DNA of 9,082 nt from Thermus sp. JCM 17653 (GTDB lineage Bacteria; Deinococcota; Deinococci; Deinococcales; Thermaceae): NCBI GenBank assembly GCA_001311585.1, contig BBBN01000058.1:1-9082 (forward strand). The letters run 5' to 3'. The notes beneath the pieces were generated by a model that was given only the letters and a program-made list of their open reading frames with translations, searched no databases and was not told the DNA's origin. The position numbers were made by a program, and so were the translations under genes. Shown here piece by piece: positions 5,156 to 9,082 of this stretch (its first letter is position 1; each line of letters begins with the position of its first letter).

Positions 5156-8100
5156 CGCTCCATCGCGCCCGCGCCAGAAGCTCGGCGAGATCGTAGTTCA
5201 CGCTGGTGGCGGCGAAGTCCGGTTCCCGCTGGAAGGGGGCCGGGATGTAGTGCGCCCTTAGGGCCCGCTCGCCGTCGGTCTCCACCACCACCAGGAACCA
5301 GCTTTCCGGCTTGTTGAGCCCGGTGAGGATCTGGGTGCGCGAGAGGGTGACCACCCCGGAGCCCGGGCCCTTGCCCTTGACCTCGAGGAACCTCAAGGAC
5401 CCGTCGGGAAGGCGGGACTCTATGTCGTAGCCGGGCCAGCCCGGGGGCATCTCCCGGGGCTCGTGGCCCTGCAGGCGCTCCGCCCGCAAGACCGCCTCTA
5501 CCGCTAGGCGCTCTAGCCTTCTGCGGGCCTCCTCCTCGAGGCCGGAGGCCCTTGGGCCAGGGGAGGGATGACCCAGATGGCCTGGGTGAGCCTGGGGGGA
5601 AGGGGGCGGAGGTGCTTCGCCTTCAGGAGCTCCTCTTCCCTTCGCCTGAGGCGCTCGCGGAGCTCCTCGGCCCGACGCCTCGCCCCTTCCGCCCGCGCCT
5701 TGGCCACCGCCTTACCTGCCTGGGCTTTCTTCTCCTCTTCTGCGGCCCGGCCATCCCAGTACCAGATCTCCGAAAGGAGGCGCTCCCGCACCGCCTTCAG
5801 GGTGCGGTCCACCTCCCTTTCCCGCAGGCTCCGCACCTCCTCCAGGTGCTCCCGGGCCAGGCGCTCCACCGCGTAGATTTCCGCCTTATCCAGGAGCCCG
5901 GGGAGGTCCAGGCGGCCTGCGAGCTCCAGGCCAAGGCGCCGCTCCTCCTCCGTGGCGGGGCGCAGGTCCAGGTAGGGGGCTGGCCCCTCGGCCCGCACCT
6001 CCCCCGTAAGGCCCACCCCCACGTAGAGGAGCCTCCGGGAAACGGGCCCCTGGGCGTCCTCCACCTCGTGCTCCAGGGCCAAGACCAGGCGGGGCTTCGT
6101 GGCGTTCTCGTCCACCAGGACCGTCCCCCTTTCCAGGTACTCCCCCCAGGCCTCCAGCACCCCCTCCAGCACCGCGTCCAGGAGGGGGTGGCCGGGGACC
6201 AGGAAGTCCGCCTGGGGCTTCCCCGGGAGGCTCACCCGGTCCTTGTGGAAGGTGACCCGGGTGTACTGCCGGAGCACCCCAGGCTTCCGCACCCTGGGGG
6301 CACGTAGGCCACCTCCATCCGCCCCGCCTCCCGCAGGTAGATGCTTCCCCCAAGCCTCTCCAGGGCCTCCCGGAAAAAGCTCGTGAGGTAGTGGGGCTGA
6401 AGCCTCCTGGCCTCGGCCCGCTCCATCTCCTCCCGGAGGTGCTTTAGGCGCTTGGGGTCCAGGACCTCCTTGGCCAGGGCCCCTTCCAGGAGGGAAAGAA
6501 GCCTTTCCCGGTCCACCGCCCCTTCCACCTTCCGAAAGAGCCTCGCCCGGACCTCCGGATCCTCCCCGTAGCGGATGGCCTCCAGGAGGAGCTCCTTGAG
6601 GGGCTGGTCCTGGAAGAGCTGGCCCAAGACGTCAAACACCCGTCCCCCCAGGTCCCGGCTCTGCTCCTCCAGCTTTTCCAGGAGGCGGAGGTAGACCTCG
6701 CCCTCCCGGGTGTTCTCCGCCACTAGGTTCCACATGTGGCAGACCTCCCTCTGGCCGATGCGGTGGATGCGCCCGAAGCGTTGCTCCAGCCGGGCCGGGT
6801 TCCAGGGAAGGTCGTAGTTCACCAGGAGGTGGGCCTGCTGCAGGTTCACCCCTTCCCCGGCGGCGTCCGTGGCCACCAGGATCTCCACCTTGGGGTCCTG
6901 GGTGAAGCGGGCCTGGCGGAGGCGGCGCTCCTCCCGGGAAAGCCCCCCGTGGAGGCTCACCACCGCCTCGGGGCGGCCCAAGAAGGTGCCGAGGCGCCCT
7001 TCCAGGTACTCCAGGGTGTCCCGGTGCTCCGTGAAGACGATGAGCTTCCGTCCCCGGATGAGGTCGCTTTCCAGGAGGCGGCGGAGCTCCTGCCACTTGC
7101 GGTCTTGCTCTTTGTGAAGGAGGTGCTTGGCCTGGACCTCGAGGGCCTTCAGGGTGCGGATCTCCGCCTCCAGCTCCGCCGCGGTGCGGGCGGCGGTGGC
7201 CTGGTCCAGGACCTCGGGGCCCCTTCCAGCTCCTCGGTGGGGAACTCCTCCAGCTCCTCAATGTCCTCCTCCTCCAGGAGGGGAAAGCCCGGGGCAAGCC
7301 CCCGCCGTACCTCGGAAAGCCTCGCCTCCAGGCGCTTCCTACGCCGCTCTAAGGAGCGGAAGAGGGCGAGGGGGCTCGAGGCCAGCCTTCTTTGCAGGAG
7401 GGTGAGGGCGAAGCCCACCGTGCGCCGCCTCCCCTCCTCCAGGGCCTCCGCCCGGTTCATCTCCTCCCGCACGTAGGCGGTCACCGCCTGGTAGAGGGCC
7501 ATCTCCTCTGGGGAGAGGCGGTAGGCCACGGTGTAGGCCCGGCGCTCGGGGAAGAGGGGGGTGCCGTCAAAGCGCACCAGGTCCTCCTTCTGCCGCCTGA
7601 GCCAGACCCCCTGGGCGTCTAAGGGAGGGCTCCCTGGCCTGGGCCTCCCGGCGAAGCGGTCGGGGTCCAGGAGGGCCAGGAAAAGGCGGAAGTCCTCCTC
7701 CTTGCCCCGGTGGGGCGTGGCGGTGAGGAGGAGGAAGTGCTTGGCCCGCTCGGAAAGCTGCTGGCCCAGGCGGTAGCGCTGGGTGGCCTTCACCTCCAGG
7801 CCGTAGTAGGTGGCGGACATCTTGTGGGCCTCGTCCACCACTACCAGGTCCCAGTCCACCTCCAAAGCCCTCTCCGCCACCTCCGGGAAGCGGGCCAGCT
7901 GGTCCAGGCGGGCGAGCCAGTAGGGGTGCTTCCGGAAGGGGTTCTCCAGGCTGTTTTCCAGCCAGGAGCGGGAGAAGATCTCAAAGCGCAGGCGGAACTT
8001 CTCCCAAAGCTCCTCCTGCCACTGCACCACCAGTCCCCCCGGGGCCACCACCAGCGCCCGCTCCAGGGCCCCCCTCAGGGCCAGTTCCCGCATGTAGAGC

Positions 8101-8510
8101 CCTGTCATGATGGTCTTGCCCGCCCCGGGGTCGTCGGCCAGGAGGAAGCGGAGGGGGTTTTTGGGGAGCAGGTGGCCGTAGACCGCCTCAATCTGGTGGG
8201 GAAGGGGCTCCACCAGGGAGGTGTGCACCGCCATCCAGGGGTCAAAGAGGTAGGCGTTCTGGATGCGCTTGGCCTCGGCGGCGAGGCGGAAGAGGTCCCC
8301 GGGGGCGTCCAGGGGGAAGCGGGCCTCTTCCTCCGCCTCGAGGCGGGCTAGGTCCTCGGGGTAGAGGAGGGCCTCCTCCAGCCTGCCCGAGGGGGTGCGG
8401 TAGGCGATTCGGAAGGCGCTTCCCAGGGGGCGGACGTCCTCCACCCGCACGCTCCCCTCCGGGGTGAGGCCCCGGAGGCGCACCCCAGGGGCGAGCTTCA
8501 AGGGCTCCAC
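5145..8510 (-). CDS. SNF2-family helicase with C-terminal DUF3883/nuclease-like domain, three frameshifts
   Basis: One large gene of about 1,122 residues. The N-terminal lobe has a Q-like LPHQIEAV (about 103-110), Walker A ADDPGAGKT (125-133), VVAPGGLVVQWQEEL, DEAH (226-229) and LLLTATPHRGKEEDF (motif III). One missing base near 7216-7223 shifts the frame to EVLDQATAARTAAELEAEI, then KLIVFTEHRDTLEYL, ILVATDAAGEGVNLQ (motif V) and EQRFGRIHRIGQ (motif VI). A second loss in the G5 run at 6296-6300 leads to RVRKPGVLRQYTRV and a long charged coiled coil. A third near 5537-5541 leads to EEEARRRLERLAVE and a DUF3883 domain: GYDIES...RFLEVKGK...VTLSRTQ, whose D...ExK spacing resembles a PD-(D/E)xK nuclease site. 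The start is GTG at 8508-8510. Such helicases are frequent in anti-phage loci; a role in defence is inferred, and no methylase partner is in view. Confidence 0.85.
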
Positions 8511-8517
8511 ACTAAGA

Positions 8518-8523
8518 ATGGTA
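8518..8523 (-). promoter_or_regulatory. Candidate -10 box (TACCAT) for leaderless helicase transcript
   Basis: On the minus strand TACCAT stands seven bases before the helicase GTG. No convincing -35 lies at the expected distance. It is the mirror image of the identical -10 box of the divergent gene, which supports the assignment slightly. Confidence 0.4.
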
Positions 8524-8537
8524 ACGCGGCGGGGTTC

Positions 8538-8566
8538 TTGAAGGTGGGCACAGGTTTGGATACCAT
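8538..8566 (+). promoter_or_regulatory. Leaderless promoter of the DarT-like gene
   Basis: TTGAAG (8538-8543), a 17-base spacer and TACCAT (8561-8566) are followed seven bases later by the ATG at 8574, so transcription would start at the start codon. No Shine-Dalgarno sequence precedes the ATG, consistent with a leaderless mRNA. Confidence 0.6.
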
Positions 8567-8573
8567 TTTACTC

Positions 8574-9082
8574 ATGAGAAAGTCTGACTATCTGAGGAAA
8601 AACGGCGTGCAAAGTCTTTATCACTTCACCCACATTTTCAACGTGCCGTTTATCTCCGAGCACGGCTTACAAAGCAAGAAGCTTTTGCGGCAAAATGGGC
8701 TTTGGAAGGAAATCATCCCTGGCGGGAATGAAATATCCCAAAACGAAGACGCGAAAAGAGGCAACGATCTTTATGTTTCTTTGGCTTACACCCCATATTT
8801 TCCCATGGCGTATCGGCGGAAGCGGGAGCACCACATCTGCTTCCTTGAAGTTGATTTGAGTGTGGTAGACGAAGACGGCGTCGTTTTCACCCGAGGAAAC
8901 GCCACATCAAGTGAACACAGCAGACATAACAATCCGAGCGCCGTTTTAAATTCAAGCGATATAGGGATTATTCTGGCTGGCCCTCCTGACCGTTATTCGC
9001 CAACTTGGGATTACTGGCATAACATTTCGCAATCCGAGGTCTTGGTTTCCGGTCGCGTGGATTCTTCCGCTATTAAAAGATG
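8574..9082 (+). CDS. DarT-like (DUF4433) DNA ADP-ribosyltransferase toxin, 3' end outside the window
   Basis: An open frame of 169 codons runs off the right edge with no stop. Early residues SLYHFTHIFNVPFISEHGLQSK (14-35) match the DarT pattern YHITHIDNLxxILxxGLLS. LYVSLAYTPYFPMAYRRK (66-83) matches the NPR(S/N)PMLY segment and VVFTRGNATSS (103-113) the FTDGNAAS segment. QSEVLVSGRVDSSAI (153-167) matches the AEFLV/AEVLV motif whose Glu (here Glu155) is the catalytic residue of DarT enzymes. DarT transfers ADP-ribose from NAD+ to thymidine in single-stranded DNA and is held in check by the macrodomain antitoxin DarG, usually the next gene; that would lie beyond 9082. The DNA is markedly poorer in G+C (about 42-53% in lines counted) with mixed codon endings, a sign of recent transfer. 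No frameshift is visible. Identification rests on remembered motifs. Confidence 0.65.
   Translation, partial: MRKSDYLRKNGVQSLYHFTHIFNVPFISEHGLQSKKLLRQNGLWKEIIPGGNEISQNEDAKRGNDLYVSLAYTPYFPMAYRRKREHHICFLEVDLSVVDEDGVVFTRGNATSSEHSRHNNPSAVLNSSDIGIILAGPPDRYSPTWDYWHNISQSEVLVSGRVDSSAIKR

Noticed and set aside
5552..6307. 251-residue plus-strand open frame
   Set aside because: Antisense shadow of the helicase coiled-coil region, with no start signal or recognisable motif.
6736..7476. 246-residue plus-strand open frame
   Set aside because: Antisense of helicase motifs IV-VI, which are clearly coding on the minus strand.
7710..8351. 213-residue plus-strand open frame
   Set aside because: Antisense of the helicase N-terminal lobe carrying Walker A and DEAH.
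5145..8510. Assignment of the helicase as DrmD of a DISARM system
   Set aside because: The fold is similar, but no drmA, drmB, drmC or methyltransferase is present in the window, so the system name is not supported.

Overview
The window looks like a Thermus-type (Deinococcus-Thermus) replicon. G+C is very high (roughly 70% by eye), third codon positions are G/C, GTG starts are common, and several promoters place the -10 box about 7 nt before the start codon, which implies leaderless mRNAs. A parAB partition locus next to toxin-antitoxin genes and a defence-like helicase points to a megaplasmid or a mobile chromosomal region; this is inference.

Layout. Positions 1-1863 (minus strand) hold a lipid-catabolism operon: a TetR regulator, an acyl-CoA dehydrogenase and the start of a short-chain dehydrogenase/reductase. 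It is driven by a clear promoter whose transcription start lies at the edge of a perfect 14-bp palindromic operator. Positions 1864-2500 are a patchwork: a minus-strand terminator, the 3' remnant of a plus-strand gene with a lipoyl-like fold, and an orphan ribbon-helix-helix antitoxin whose native end is lost. Positions 2496-3156 (minus) encode an AbrB-type antitoxin and a PIN-domain toxin with overlapping ends. Positions 3268-5127 (plus) encode a ParA with an N-terminal HTH domain and a ParB. A 24-bp perfect palindrome inside parB is a strong candidate for the centromere (parS). Positions 5145-8510 (minus) encode one large SNF2-family helicase with a C-terminal DUF3883/nuclease-like domain. 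From 8574 (plus) a much more AT-rich gene begins and runs off the window; it reads as a DarT-like (DUF4433) ADP-ribosyltransferase, transcribed divergently from the helicase.

Data quality. I count about eleven single-base frame disruptions in otherwise well-conserved genes (acyl-CoA dehydrogenase, TetR twice, PIN toxin twice, ParA, ParB twice, helicase three times). Most are one-base losses, often in short C/G runs. This pattern fits an unpolished assembly better than true decay of every gene. Gene spans below are given as if each locus were one gene, with the break positions stated.

How the genes fit together. The left part is regulated fatty-acid or acyl-CoA metabolism. The middle is replicon maintenance by partition and addiction. 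The right part is probably genome defence, with a helicase-nuclease fusion beside a horizontally acquired DNA-modifying toxin.
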